From contig JAUCBN010000006.1 in assembly GCA_035048815.1 (NCBI GenBank), positions 23,699,001 to 23,763,000 of the forward strand: a stretch of DNA of 64,000 nt. The letters run 5' to 3'. This document shows, in pieces, positions 1 to 12,383 of the stretch. The stretch is from Abelmoschus esculentus (Eukaryota; Streptophyta; Magnoliopsida; Malvales; Malvaceae). The notes under the pieces are model-generated. The model ran no database searches, was not told where the DNA came from, and saw nothing but the letters and a program-made list of their open reading frames with translations. How positions within the stretch are numbered: position 1 is the first letter of the stretch; every line of letters starts with the position of its first letter. Position numbers and translations under genes: made by a program.

Positions 1-233
1 CACGTCATTTATAGTTCATGAAATGAGATTCAGTTATTTAATGATATGTATAAAAAAATTAAGATTCACCTTAAAAAAGTTAAAATACTGATATCGAAGT
101 TAAATCATTCTGATAATTTTTTCCATCTCTCGAGACAAAGAAAAACCAATGTACTTTGTATAACTAGAGCTTGCTGAGCTCTCTCCAACGCCTCTACACT
201 GTCCTTTAACGCTTCAATAGTATAACCGAATTC

Positions 234-1477
234 ATGGAGTACTTGGATCTTGAAAACCCCTTATCAAACTTCCACCATTTCTGCACTGTTACCACTTCCC
301 CTTCCCTCTTCCTGGTTGAATCTGATCATATGCCCGCAGAGAATTATATCAACACTCTGGAAGCTAGCGATCTGGGTATTTCGCTCAGACGAGAGGCTAT
401 CTCTTCAATCTCACAGGTATAGTTAGCCATGTTACTTTCCAAGATGAACGGTTTACCTAGCTGTGTGTTCATTTTCACTAATGCTGGATTTGGTTTTTCG
501 GTGTCAGTTTTCTCGCAAGCTCGGTCCCTTTTCATCGTATCTTGCTATCAATTATCTCGACCGATTCTTATCGAGCCGAGGAATGCTGGTGCTGCAGCAA
601 CATAAGACTTGGGTTCTGAGACTTGTTTCAATCTCTTGCGTCTCCTTAGCTGCCAAGATGATCGAAACAGAGTTCTCTCTCGTCGACTTTCAGGTAGATT
701 ACAGTAACATCGGCAAAGACAGTGAAACCAATGGAATTCAGGGTGACGGTGGATTCATATTTGATGCACAGACAGTGGAACGGATGGAGTACTTAATCTT
801 GGGAGCATTAAAATGGCGAATGCGTTCCATTACTCCATTCGCATTCATCTCCTTTTTCATTTCATTATTCAAGCTCAAACAAGCTCCTGTAATTCAAGCC
901 ATAAAAGCTCGTGCTGTTGAACTCATCTTCAAATCTCAAACTGGTACTGTAATATGTTTGTCTACTTCACTCAGTAAGCCAAAATCTATACTCAAGCCAT
1001 TTTGTGTGTGGAATTAACAGATACGAAGTTTTTGGAGTTCAAGCCATCGATCATTGCAGCATCGGCACTTCTCTCTGCTTGCCATAATCTCTTTCCCTTG
1101 CAATTCCACAGCTTTAGGAAAGAAATTTCCAGATGTTCATGTGTAAATATGGTAATTTGATCTCATTTTTCTCTCCAGGGTTTCCATTAAACATTGATTT
1201 TAATATGGTTTGGCTGCAGGAAAACATGATAAAATGCTACAACTCCATGCAAGAGATAGATATGGTTTCGAGATCCAACACGCCAGCCACTGCGCTTGAC
1301 CGGCATGTTTCCAGTTCGGGAAGTGAGATTATCACCGCCGGTGCAACCACTGTTACTTCCTTAACACAGAGAGACACCAAGAGAAGAAAAATCAATGATT
1401 ATGGAACAATTATCAAATGTTCCACTTCTCTTAGGTCCAAATCAAAAGTTCTAACTCATGCACCACTGTACGAGTGA
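234..1477 (+). CDS. CYCD6;1: D-type cyclin, CYCD6;1-like
   Basis: Likely a CYCD6;1-type cyclin, the partner of a cyclin-dependent kinase that in Arabidopsis drives formative root divisions. Four exons fit GT-AG rules: 234-416, 508-943, 1021-1151 and 1220-1477, giving 335 aa (Arabidopsis form about 300). The N-terminus has the ESDHMP segment and RREAISSISQ. Exon 2 carries the cyclin box, with AINYLDRFLSS, SLAAKM and ERMEYLILGALKWRMRSITP. Exon 3 holds the cyclin C-terminal part (FKPSIIAASALLSA). No LxCxE retinoblastoma-binding motif is visible near the N-terminus, as known for CYCD6;1. Positions 694-741 are an in-frame 48-bp GT...AG stretch that may be an insertion or an alternatively removed segment. 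The start is the first ATG in frame. Family assignment is firm; the exact exon 2 content is uncertain. Confidence 0.9.
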
Positions 1478-3629
1478 CCATAGCAGACGCAGCCTAGCTT
1501 TCCTTCTTCAAAAACCAGAGAGAAAAAATGAAAATGAAGGAATGGGTGCCTGCCAGAAATGAATATGGGAACTTGATGATTCGTTCATGGCTACTGTCTA
1601 TGACATGACCAGATCTATTGTCTACTAGGTTAACGTGTCTTGTAATGACCAAATCCATTCTCTCTGTTTGCAGGCTATGGTTGCTTCCTTCTGATCCTTT
1701 CTCTGCGCTTTCCCAGTTTGTTTTTAGGCTGCAAACAAAGACGAAAAAGCATAACTTTGAATCGTAGGCTTGTCGGTTTTGTCTTTGGTGTTTCAGTTCT
1801 TGTCTCTTAGTTTACGGCAGAAGAATAGTACTTGGGAAACCACTAATACAACATTAATAATTTATTTTGTTAAATCAATTGGATTCTGCCTTTTTCTCTA
1901 ATTTTTTAATAACTTATAGTTGAAACTTTATCATCTCTATGCACTGAACCATCCATGTACGGTGTACCGGTCGTCTACTTTGCCATTTATCTATTGTCAG
2001 CTAATAAGTAATAATTAATGCTCCTAATATTTTTTATTTTCATTAAAGAATATACATATAAAAACATCAAATGGTCCCGGTAGAGAAAGAAATAATAATA
2101 TTATTATTCTTACGTGATTTAGATTTAAGTAGTTTATCTCGATGGCGGATTTATTTTTTAGGTGAGGGTGAGCTTGAGTTTATCTTAAAATTTAAATTTG
2201 ATCTATTAAATATTCATTTTATATATTAGTATTTATCCTAAATATAATTGTTACCCATTCTGCATTGATTGCTTTTATCTAATTCAGCTGATAGTGTAAT
2301 TACTTATGGAGGTAATTTATCAATAAACTGACTTATCAGATGATGGTATAATTACCTATAGAAATAATTAGTTTAAAATGGAGAACGCCAAAAAAAATAA
2401 TGTTCTCCCTTTGACACTTTAGAACGTGCCCACTCTCAAAAAATTTCTGGAACCGTCACTGACTTATCTGTATAATATATGTTATTAAAAAATACAACTT
2501 AATAAATAAATATTATATTATAATCACACCACACAAATTTTAAAAAATCACATATATTTATGGGTATATATTTTTGATATAATAACGGTGCAAAATGCTA
2601 CGTAACATAAATGAATTAAGTGATAACATATTATTATAATTTAATCTAACATAATTTAGATTTACGATTTTTTATAATGACATATTAACATGTTATCTAG
2701 TCTACGGGGTTCTGGACATATGTAATATGAACGATTATACAATGTCTTAAAAAAATCTAAAAATAATTAAATTAAATATTTATCAAAATATAAATATATA
2801 TAATTATGTGTATATATACAATAATAATCTAAAACTTAAAATATAAAAAAAATAGGTAAAAACTTAAAATTTTTTATTTTTAAATATTTAATATTATTTT
2901 CTTAAGAGAACAATTTAATAATATTTTTTTATTAAGATATATTTAAAAAAACTTATATATCTTTGAATAAATTGTACACGATCTTTAAAATCTTTAAAGA
3001 TAATAATATTTTTGATAAAATAAAAATATCATTTTAATAAAATATACAAGATCTCTAAAAATTTTAAACCGTCTTTTTATTTAATTCACTAGTTATACAT
3101 AAATTTTTTCACATCAATTAAATATTAATTTTGTATTTTTAAAACTAATCTTATATTTATATAAGAATCAAAGGGTTATTACTCAAAACCGGCTATTTTA
3201 AGGTTGTGGTTTTAAAATATTTTAATGATTACAGTTAAATATTTATCTTAGTCAAACTCATCGAAGAAGAGACTAATAATGGTCAAAGTAAAAACGAACT
3301 GATAGACGCGTTTCTTAGGGTTTAAAAAATGTTGGTTTAATATCGACTCTTAATTTGTATAGTTTTATTTAAAATAGATTAGATGAAAAATAAATTAAAA
3401 TAAAATATTGTATTTCATGGGAAATTTGAACCCAAGTCAACCCTAAATCAATATTTTTATACAGATTGTAGTGTTGAATCATTCATGGTTTAAGGAAAGA
3501 AAAAGGTAAAACTCCATACATGGCTTCAAAGAAAAACAAAGGCGAAGAAGATATAATAAGTAGTGATTTTAAAACGAAGCAGTAGGAAAATGAAGCAAAG
3601 AAACCTGGTTTTATAACTACTGGTTTTAA
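1478..3629. other. AT-rich intergenic region
   Basis: Convergent 3' flanks of the cyclin (+) and MYB (-) genes. The first roughly 400 bp after the cyclin stop look like 3' UTR. Beyond that the DNA is very AT-rich, with no coding signal. A dispersed repeat at 2139-2462 is listed separately. Nothing else is recognised. Confidence 0.6.
2139..2462. repeat. Dispersed TIR-like repeat, copy 1
   Basis: Begins near GATGGCGGAT and ends near CTGGAACCGTCACTGA, whose reverse complement resembles the start, so the ends look like imperfect terminal inverted repeats. The interior matches 41572-42190 closely: both have a block rich in AATTACCTA-type motifs, then GGAGAACGCCAA, then GTTCTCCCTTTGACACT. No coding capacity. 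Probably a non-autonomous DNA transposon; the superfamily is not determined. Confidence 0.55.
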
Positions 3630-4640
3630 TTAGAAGTTGAAGTCTTCAAGAAGATCGTAGAAGTCGAAAGGGTATAAGATTTCTCCACCAAGTAATGGAA
3701 GCTCAGGTTCAGCTTCAATGGCCATTGACATGTCACTCCACATGTAAGAACTATCGGAGAAGAAAGGTTCGGTCCAGAAACTCCCGCTATCCACCTCGTA
3801 TGCTTCGAACATATTACTACTACTACTATTCCCATTGTCATCTGAAACTGAACCAACTTTGCTGGTTTCAACTGTGTTATCTGTAGTAATGGAGGAGTTT
3901 TGGTCGCTTGAGGCTGGTTGTGGGGATGACAGTGAGCTTTCAAGAATCAAAGGAGGATTTGGAGAACTTATTACAATATTGTTGTTGTTGTTTAGCTTTG
4001 TTTCTTTTTTCTCTGGATCTTTGTGGTTAACTTTCTCATCTGTTGTTGTTGAAGATGACTTGTGTTTGAACCGCTTCTTGAGAGTTGTATGCCAATGGTT
4101 CTTCACTTCATTGTCTGTTCTTCCTGGTAACTGAGCAGCAATGGCAGACCATCTGTGTAATAAACCACTAGTTAAATCATGACTGTACTGAATTTATGGC
4201 TCAAATGCATGCCATATTGTACTTATTGGGGAAATCAAAACGACAGCTCACTGCAACTGCAAGTACCTGTTTCCAAGTGACTCATGTAATCTGATGATAA
4301 TCTCTTCTTCTTCCTTGCTGTAATTTCCTCTCTTGACATTAGGTCTCAGATAATTCATCCATCTCAGCCTGCAACTCTTCCCGCACCTTGCCAGACCTGA
4401 AGCCCATGGATTCAGTACATCAACAAATGAACCACAGTCACAGATAACAAACGAAACCCAAGTTGGCTAGCTTATTGTTAAAGAGGTATAGTGGGTGGCT
4501 AGCTTACCGGCATACTTTGGAAGCTGACGCCAATTCCAGCATCCATATCTGGTAACATAAGCCGTAAGTTTCCGATCTTCCTCCGGAGTCCAGGTTCCTT
4601 TCCTCAGTCCAGTTTTATCACAGCCAGGTGTTCTCACCAT
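3630..4640 (-). CDS. R2R3-MYB transcription factor, subgroup 2-like (MYB13/14/15 type)
   Basis: DNA-binding nuclear regulator of 261 aa. Three exons read on the minus strand: 4640-4508 (133 nt), 4396-4267 (130 nt) and 4152-3630. The 133/130-nt first two exons are the classic R2R3-MYB layout. R2 starts MVRTPGCDKTGLRKGTWTPE and contains the regular Trp residues (CWNWRQLPKYAG). R3 contains RGNYSKEEEEII, GNRWSAIAAQLPGRTDNEVK and NHWHTTLKKR. The acidic C-terminus includes SFWTEPFF, like the subgroup 2 SFW signature, and ends YDLLEDFNF. Subgroup 2 members act in cold, wounding and stilbene or other defence responses; which role applies here cannot be read from sequence. The start Met and all borders are clear. 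Confidence 0.9.
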
Positions 4641-7139
4641 TTCTTCTCCCTATAAACTTCACTCTTCTTGTTTCTGCTTTGAGACCTCCCTTGACACCAG
4701 TCATGAGTCTTCAAGAGATGCAGCTCTTTATATAACCCACCGTCTTGGGACCAAAACGTGTTACACGTTTTCTTGTGCCATTTTATTTCTTTTTCAGTAC
4801 CTATTTGCAATTTATACAACGAAAATGGTTGTATTCTTACGAAATGGTCAATATCCAGGAAAATTCGCTGGAGTCGCTTTCCCAGAGTCCACTCTCTGTC
4901 ACTCTCTTGTTTAATTTGTAACATGAAATAAACCTATATGGTAAACCCTTATTTTATGTATCTGAGCTTCGACGAAACATGATTTTGATGAAGCACGTTA
5001 GAAGAAAACGTGATATCTGCGAACTCGATCAAGAAAAACTTCCATGGAAGTCAGTTGAATCTTGCTGCAGTTCATCACTGTGAATGATATAATAGGACTG
5101 CGCAATGGCGCAGACTATCTTTGCCGATCATGTCGGTCTGAAGGGAAAGGATATAATAGGACTGCGCAATTTTTTTGTCTTAATTCCTTAATTTATTTGT
5201 TTTAATTAAATTTAACCAGTAATTTTAATTAATAAAATAATTATATTTATTTTAAAAAATCTATTAAAAGATTAAAAGTATGAATGAATATTAATTTAGT
5301 TTTAGACAATAATTATCTTAATTATCATAGAAATGTGAAGTTTATAAATAAAGTTAAAGTTTATAAATAATTATCTTCATTCAAAGGGAAAGGATATGTA
5401 CGTTCTGTCTGTAGCTTTCCACGTGTCTCATGGCATTGAGTTCTCACTCTCAACACACAACTTCACATCGTTCAGACGGACGACAGGGGAGTGAATGGAC
5501 GGTGTCAAAAATATAATATAGTTATTAAAATTTAAATCAAATATATTTTATTTAAATTTAAATTTAGAATAAAAATTTAAATAGGACCCATGATATGACT
5601 CAATATAAATATAGGAGTTATATTTTATTTTTATTTGATAAAATAAAGATACAATTTAATAATATGATGTAAAATTCATTTAATTTTATACTAATTTATA
5701 ATTACTGGATAAGTGAATAAGATGACTGAGATTAACATTAAAAAATATAAAATAAAACTAATTCTCTCTCAAACCCCATGGTCGTCGTTCTTCTTTCTCA
5801 AATTTCAGCTTTTTTAGTATTTCGTTTTGATTGTTTCCTTTGATCGATGGTCGACAATCAATTTTAGTATTGATTATCGACCACCGGATATATTTCTTTT
5901 TTCTTGTTTTATTTTAATAATGATATCTTTTTTCTGTCTTTGTGACACGTTTTTTTTTGTCTTTGGGACATGTTTTTATTTTTGTTTTGGGGTTTGATTT
6001 GTCTGTCTTTATGACATGTTACAGCATACCCTAGCGATCAGTTGTTGTTTGCACAGAGATTCAATCGATGCTAGTTTTCTAATTTATTGTTTTGTCGGTG
6101 GTCACTTGGAAAGACTTATCCTCACTCGTTTGATGGTTGTTTGTCGGTAAAATTAGTCCTGGGTAGCGATACTTTTTGCGCGACAGTTTGAATCGCCTAC
6201 AACTCCTTCCTTCACTATGCACCTCGTTTGAACAGAGACAAGGAGATTCAGGAAGCTGCTGAATTTTATCGGTATCCTTATTTCCATAGGAATTTTATTT
6301 TTTTTTTGTTTTTGGATTGTAAGAATTTTTAGATTTTTTAATCCAATTATTTTGTTTCTTGATTACGTTGTAGTTATAATTTTCTATGAATTTAATAAAA
6401 ATTCAATAGCAAAAAAATATAAAATTATCATTTAAAAAGATAATAAAATATTTTTAATCATTTATTATTATTATCTAATAATCTAAAATTAATATAAAAT
6501 TAAATAAATTTTATACCTCGTAACTCAAACATTGTAGTTATATAGTATTCATTTCTCAGTCTAATAGAAAATTAGGTCAAAAAATATTACCATGAACTCA
6601 TATATATATATATATATATAAAAGATAAAAATTATAATAATTATATCTAAATATTAAAAAATTAGATATTTTCATCCCAAAACAAAACCAACTTAATCTG
6701 ATCATATTCTAAAAATTAATATTACATTTAACTTATAATACAAACACAGTCACCTTTCTTTTCTCCGATAACAAACAAAATTCATCACAAATTACATAGA
6801 GTATATATATAATTAATCAAGTTTAAGGTCTTAAATATTTAAATATTCAAATTTGAATTTCACATTATTGAAATTATATTTGGCCAAAATAATGAAAAAT
6901 ATATTTTAATCTCTTAGATAATAAATTTTCAATTTAATTCTTTTAAAAATTATTAAATTATAAACTAAAACAATGATTAAATTATATTATAATCATTTAA
7001 AATTTTATAATTTATTTTTAACACCTAAAAATTTAAACTTTATCTTCATTATCCTGGTATTTTAATCTATTTAGATTTATATTTTTTTCATTGTCGTTGT
7101 AACTTTTATGTATCGTTAAAAAGTAGTGTCACCGCACGA
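4641..7139. other. Intergenic region upstream of MYB gene, with small repeats
   Basis: The first 300 bp are the probable MYB promoter and 5' UTR. Positions 5086-5106 and 5150-5170 are a direct 21-bp repeat. AAGGGAAAGGATAT occurs at 5141-5154 and again at about 5385-5398, flanking roughly 230 bp of AT-rich DNA. An (AT)n microsatellite lies at about 6599-6620. Positions 5760-6290 are less AT-rich, with an inverted repeat at 5849-5882 and a short open stretch near 6200-6275 of no recognised family. No gene can be supported. Confidence 0.5.
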
Positions 7140-7260
7140 ACCATCTAACCTCAATGGTAAGAAAAGGTTGTTGTTTCTAAAGGTTACGGGTTCGAGCACC
7201 AATAATACCAGCACAATATTTATACGATTAATGTCTAATGGTTAAGAGTATACTCTAAAA
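7140..7260 (+). mobile_element. tRNA-derived SINE-like element, copy 1
   Basis: Has an A-box-like segment (ACCTCAATGGTAAG) and, 36 bp on, a B-box-like segment (GGGTTCGAGCACC), the internal RNA polymerase III promoter spacing of a tRNA-derived SINE. The downstream part (CGATTAATGTCTAATGGTTA) matches a second copy at 28018-28100, and a third inverted copy is at 35461-35545. No clear A-tail or target duplication was delimited, so the ends are approximate. Confidence 0.55.
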
Positions 7261-10200
7261 TAACTACTACTGTAACACTACAGTTGATTCTAGAGTTTTG
7301 GGAAATTGTCACCCAATGAGAATAAGAAAAATAAAAGTAGAGAAGGAGAAAAAGAGTAAAAAAAGAAAGTAGACTTAGACTGCAATTCTTCCAAAGTTTT
7401 TGGACTTGGAATAGATTTGGAGATAAAAGTAAGATGGGATATTAAGTCACTAAAATATTTATAAAAGCATTTTTAATCCTTAAATATATACTTTATAAAT
7501 AAAATTAATTTGAATCTATATTTTTTAAAATTAATATTATTTATCTTTTAGTCGAGATACTTAATTGGTTCGATTATTTTATCTCATTAAATCAACGGAT
7601 TGTAAAATATTTTGATATTTTTAATTTTACAAATAAAAGAAACACTCCACAAATTTGAAGTGATAAGATTAAAATATACGTTAATTATAGAAAAAATTAT
7701 ATAGATTGAGAAAATAAGATATTTAAAGTTTATTTTAAAATTTAAATTATTTTATACAAAAAAAAACGTTATTTATATATAACGATTTGAGGAAAAATAT
7801 TATGTGCTAGAATTGTTCTCTATTTTTTAATATTTTTTTTGTATAATTTAAAGAAAGAACATCACCTGTACATTATTTATATTTTAAAATAAAAATTTAG
7901 GTTAAATTATTTTTAATATTATCGTAAATATTTTAAGTCATGTCTGATCAGGTCAACCCAATGGGGTTCCCCACCAAGTTTGAATCTGACCACTCCACCA
8001 TTGAACTTTGAGTCACGTTGAGCACCAGTCAACCCCAGAACCTTGCAAGACTCGACACAGGAAACTAGGAGGAACCAACCACAAATTAGAACAGGAAGAA
8101 ATCGAGCAAGGGCTCCACAATCCAACATTATTACAACCTTTTAGATGAGTGTTTCTGATCTGATCTCGTATCCAGCAACCAGTGGCCTAAAACTCACAGC
8201 AGTTCCAATCACTCGGTTAACGCTACAGAAACTTGAACCCTAAAATCAACAACTGTGGTTCAGATTGAAGGCTTGGAAATCAAAATTAAAGGTAATTGGA
8301 TTTATTTAATGCCTTCATTTGGAATATATGGAAAGTTATGGAAAGGAATAGGAGGAGACGATCCATGTGGGGAACACAACAGATCTGAAGCCGCTTTACT
8401 GAAGTACTGGTGTCTGGATTCACACATTGCCTTTCGCTTGGTTTATTTCACGAGACTTATCGTTCCGTATCAAAAATATCTTTATGTCTTATTATTTATT
8501 TCTTCTACCTATTTTCCACGTGTAATTTATGCCATTCACCTTAACTGTAACTATTAGATATAACAATATTAAAACTGTAAAACCTAATCTTAGTCGGCCG
8601 ATGATGTCACGGTCTTCATCGTCCCATTGCAGTGAAGCATCCATGTCCCAGTCATCTCTGCACTGTCCTTTTTCTCTGGAAGATTTGAACCTGTCAACCC
8701 TAAACTAATGTTTTATACATGGACTCGTCAAACAACGGTAGTTTTCGATGCATGAAAAATGTATATCTGAAAAAATTATTCGGTGAATCATGTTCATCGC
8801 GTTATTTATGATCCTAATTAATCAGAATCGTTCATCTCAATTTTTTAAGCTGAATCATCACCTTTCTCCTACATGTAACTAGTGGGTGAGCAGTCATTAA
8901 ATAATTATTTAATGATGAACGGTTTTGATTGCTTGAACAATGGATGACGTGTTGAACATAATTCACCTAATAATCTCTCGTATATCCGGGGATAATTGAA
9001 ACATTTTTCCACACGTTAATGTCACCCAACGTTTATTTCCTTTTAGGGTTTTGAATGAAAAGAATGTTCACACTTCGGACAGTTGAATTACACTGGATTT
9101 CTTTAATGTTTCTCAGACAGGTGTAGAAACCATGCCATCTTGCTCTAAATTTCTACTGCTTGGTTGATTCAAAATGTTCAGACATGGGAAAGTTACAACG
9201 AGTGTCACTCGAGGTCTTGCTTTGCTTTCTTGGCTTGTAAAATGGGTTTTCATTCTTTTGACCATTGCATTTTAAAATTAAAAGAAAGTAGCATTTTCAA
9301 ATTAAAATTGCTTTTTAGTTCAATTTAAAAATATTTTATAAAATGAGATTACTAATAGAGGTGATAATTTTTCTAGTTTAGATTGATTTTTGAAAATTTT
9401 AATTTGGATTGATTTTGACGGATGAAAATTGATTCGAGTCAAATCGATTTTGGTCTATTTTTATTTTAATTAAAATTTAGGTCAATTTCGTTTTAGTTTA
9501 GTTTATTTCGGGTTTTAGAACAAATTTAATTCATCGTATTCGAGTCAATTTTGAGTTCTGATTCAGGTCTCAGATCAAGTTTGTCAAGTCTAATTTTAGC
9601 TTTTAGCTTTTTCAAAAGCACTTTTGAGTAATATTACTCGTATAGTAACGTTTATATCATCAAATCATTTTATATCTTAAAAAAATATGTAAAATATATA
9701 TTTTATCTATCTAAAAATATTTTTGATAAAAATATCAAAATACTCTAAATTTAAAGCAATTCAAAAAACATTTTTCACTTTTTATTTGTTAAAAATATTC
9801 AAAAATATTTTTTAAAATAAAATGTTACTATATTTTTTAAAAAACAATATTAAACTAGTCTTAAATGATATCATAATTTTTTTAAGATTACATGAAATTA
9901 GTATTTCTTTGTTTTTAAGTCCTCATGGTCTTGCTTTTTTGTGTAGTAAAATGATTTTATTTGGAAAAAGAATGTTTTGTTTGTATTCTTTTGACCATTG
10001 CCTTTTGGATTTAAAAGGTAACTTTAGTTTTCTTTATTATGGTGAGATTTTCCTTGGTTGGAGATTAGGATGAGTTCGGGTGTAAATCGTCTATTTTTTT
10101 TATATTTTTATTTATATTTTTATTTTAAATTAAAAGATTTAAGGTGTAAGGTTTAGGGTTTAAAGAATTAGGGGTAAAGTATATTTTTTAAGGTGTAGGA

Positions 10201-11599
10201 CGTAAGGTTTAGGGTATAGAAAATTAAATTTTAAGGTTTAAAATTTAATTTTTTTTATAAATTTTCAACAGAAAATATGAATAGAGACATGATAAAAAAA
10301 CAGGGGATTGATATTATTGGAGAATCAAAATCTCTATTAATATTTGCAATAGTCATCTACGATGAGTTACCTACAGTAGGAGATGCATACATATTATTTT
10401 TAGAAGAGAAATGTCAAAATTTAAGATTTAAATATTAAAATGCTATATATTTAAAATTGAGAGCTAAAATTTTAAATTTAGGATTAAATAAAATATATAT
10501 GTTGAAGGTTAAATATGTTATTATACTAATTTTATTAACCGTCACATCATTATTTGTTTAATTTTAATGAAATTGGAATCACAATTAATCAAAAACTCTA
10601 TTTGCAATTTCTTATAATCAAAGGACTCAACAAAAAATTGAGTCATATTCTGGGACCATTTAATGTAATTTACCCATTTTTACAAACATGGACTTTTATT
10701 AGAGAAAGAATCTAAACGATGAAGCCGAAAGGCTTAAAATAGAATTCAAGGGCCTCATAACCCCAAAGGGCCCAAAGTTCAAATATGGGACCCAACCCAA
10801 CCCAATGGTTGATAATCCGGAAGCCGTTTTAACGCCGGGGTGGGGTTGAAATTGAAAATCACTTAAAATTTATTGGAATAAAAATTTATAGTTTAGAGTT
10901 AAAATTAGGATAAATTATCTACTCAGTAACCAACTTAATATTTGTACCTATTTTTATTTCCCTTTTTTTTTTGATAAACTTATAATTAATATTATGGTTT
11001 TATTTTTATTATATGTGAAATGCAATTTCTCTCTCCTTGTTAATTTTTAATATATGATGTGAAAATTAAATAAAAAATAATATTAAATATAGTTTTATTA
11101 AAATAATAATTGACGTATTAAAATACAAAAACTCAAAACAACAACAACAAATCCCTGTTGGTTTCCTACTTAATCAAGTATTCTGAACTTGTATATTTTA
11201 ATGGGGCGAGCACTGAGTTGATGGACGGCCATGCGGAACTCTTCTTCTCGACTCACCAACCAAACCATAATTGCAATCCTTCCCTTTCCAACCATCAAAA
11301 AACCAAAGCCACGGTCACAGTATATCCTCTCTCACCTGTCTCTCACGGCCACTGTACCCTTCTTCTACAACCCCAAACTTGTCTACACATTTTCACTGAA
11401 GCCATCACTTGTCTTACTCGGTTTATTGGAAACAAAGCCGGCTGTTTTACAAACAAACCAAACACAAAATTTCCTTGTTTCTTTTCTTCTCTTGTTTAGA
11501 TCGAAATTCTAAGCACCTTCCATAAGTTTAAGGTTTACGTTCTTTACGATTACTGGCAGACTCCAAGTTCCAACGGTTGGTTACTTACGGAAGAAAGTA
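7261..11599. other. Long gene-poor intergenic region
   Basis: Mostly AT-rich DNA. An unrecognised open frame at 7919-8128 is listed separately; 8150-9050 is also less AT-rich but contains no recognisable gene. Two similar stretches (about 9205-9290 and 9925-10020), both containing ATTCTTTTGACCATTGC, form a diverged direct repeat. Positions 9360-9600 are low-complexity GATT/GAGTC-rich sequence. The last about 450 bp contain a CT-rich stretch that is probably promoter and 5' UTR of the gene starting at 11600. Confidence 0.5.
7919..8128 (-). CDS. Unrecognised small ORF with signal-peptide-like start
   Basis: A 69-aa open frame with a hydrophobic N-terminus (ARFLPVLICGWFLLVSCVES), then a polar segment ending near AT-rich DNA. 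The stretch is less AT-rich than its surroundings, unlike most spurious frames here. I recognise no family. It could be the first exon of a decayed secreted-protein gene, or chance. No downstream exon was found. Confidence 0.15.
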   Translation of the reverse strand: MLDCGALARFLPVLICGWFLLVSCVESCKVLGLTGAQRDSKFNGGVVRFKLGGEPHWVDLIRHDLKYLR

Positions 11600-12383
11600 A
11601 TGAAGAACGTTTCGAGGAACAAGTTTTTGGTCTGTTTTAGACCTGTTGTTGATATGGACTTGAAGCCATCGATGACTCGGTCTTCGGTTTCCGATACGGA
11701 GAAGTCGGTCATGGTCCGTCGTCCTGGGAAGAAAACACTCTCCCGTGTCATTAAAGCCGTTGTGTTCGAGATCTTATTGGTTTGTAAATTGTTCTTCCAC
11801 TTTTGTTTTATTTTTCCTGAAGTGATTGTCCCTTGGCCCGCCTGTCATCATCACTCATCAATATATCTTATCCTATTAACAGGCTAAGAGGGTTAAAGAT
11901 AGAAAAGCTATTGGTCGAGGATCATATTCATCAAAACACACTTTCCCAGGAAACGGACGTGAATATGATGAAATGTTGGCTACAAGTGCCGGTTATGTTT
12001 TGGCTTCCCAGGAGAGGATTTCAGAGTCTGACTCGGTCCCGGATTCAACGAGCAAACATCAAGAACCTGAAGTGAAGGAGAAACGAGAAGGAACACATAG
12101 GAGTTCGAGTTCAAGCAATGGCGTGTTTTGGTTTGTTATTAGTCTGGCAATGACGGTTTTCTGGGGGAAATTTTGTGCCATACTTTTCACATCGATTTGG
12201 CTTTACTTTCTCCCTCGTCTGCAGCGACCCGCAGGAGATATTGAAAACCTGGAAAGCATTAAAAGAAGCTCCGAAAAGATGTCGAAAGATTACAAAAGAA
12301 AGGTCATAATGGAGGGCTACTTCAAAGGAAACAAAGCAGATGTGCATTCAATTCTGGACATTAAGAAAAGTAATTCTCTCTGA
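11600..12383 (+). CDS. Plant-specific putative membrane protein, At5g23160-like
   Basis: Two exons, 11600-11779 and 11883-12383, encode 226 aa. The N-terminus has a basic, Cys-containing start (KFLVCFRPVV) and RRPGKKTLSRVIKAVVFEILL running across the intron into AKRVKDRK. The middle is polar and Ser-rich. One hydrophobic segment (GVFWFVISLAMTVFWG, continuing ILFTSIWLYFLP) around residues 145-180 would span or associate with a membrane. The tail is Lys-rich and ends DIKKSNSL. It resembles an uncharacterised Arabidopsis family of which At5g23160 is the example I recall. Function is unknown. The ATG is the first in frame after an upstream CT-rich leader. Confidence 0.75.

Noticed and set aside
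4634..4924. 96-aa minus-strand frame ahead of the MYB start
   Set aside because: Lies in the MYB 5' UTR and overlaps its start in another frame; a uORF role could not be argued.
9822..10073. 83-aa plus-strand frame
   Set aside because: Phe/Leu-rich product expected from AT-rich DNA; part of a diverged non-coding repeat.
10140..10250. GGTTTAGGGTTTAAAG-like telomeric motifs
   Set aside because: Only one or two perfect TTTAGGG units in a degenerate AT/G-rich stretch; too short to call an interstitial telomere array.
11158..11512. Two overlapping open frames (93-113 aa) before the membrane-protein gene
   Set aside because: CT-rich, no recognisable motif, overlapping in two frames; best explained as promoter and 5' UTR.
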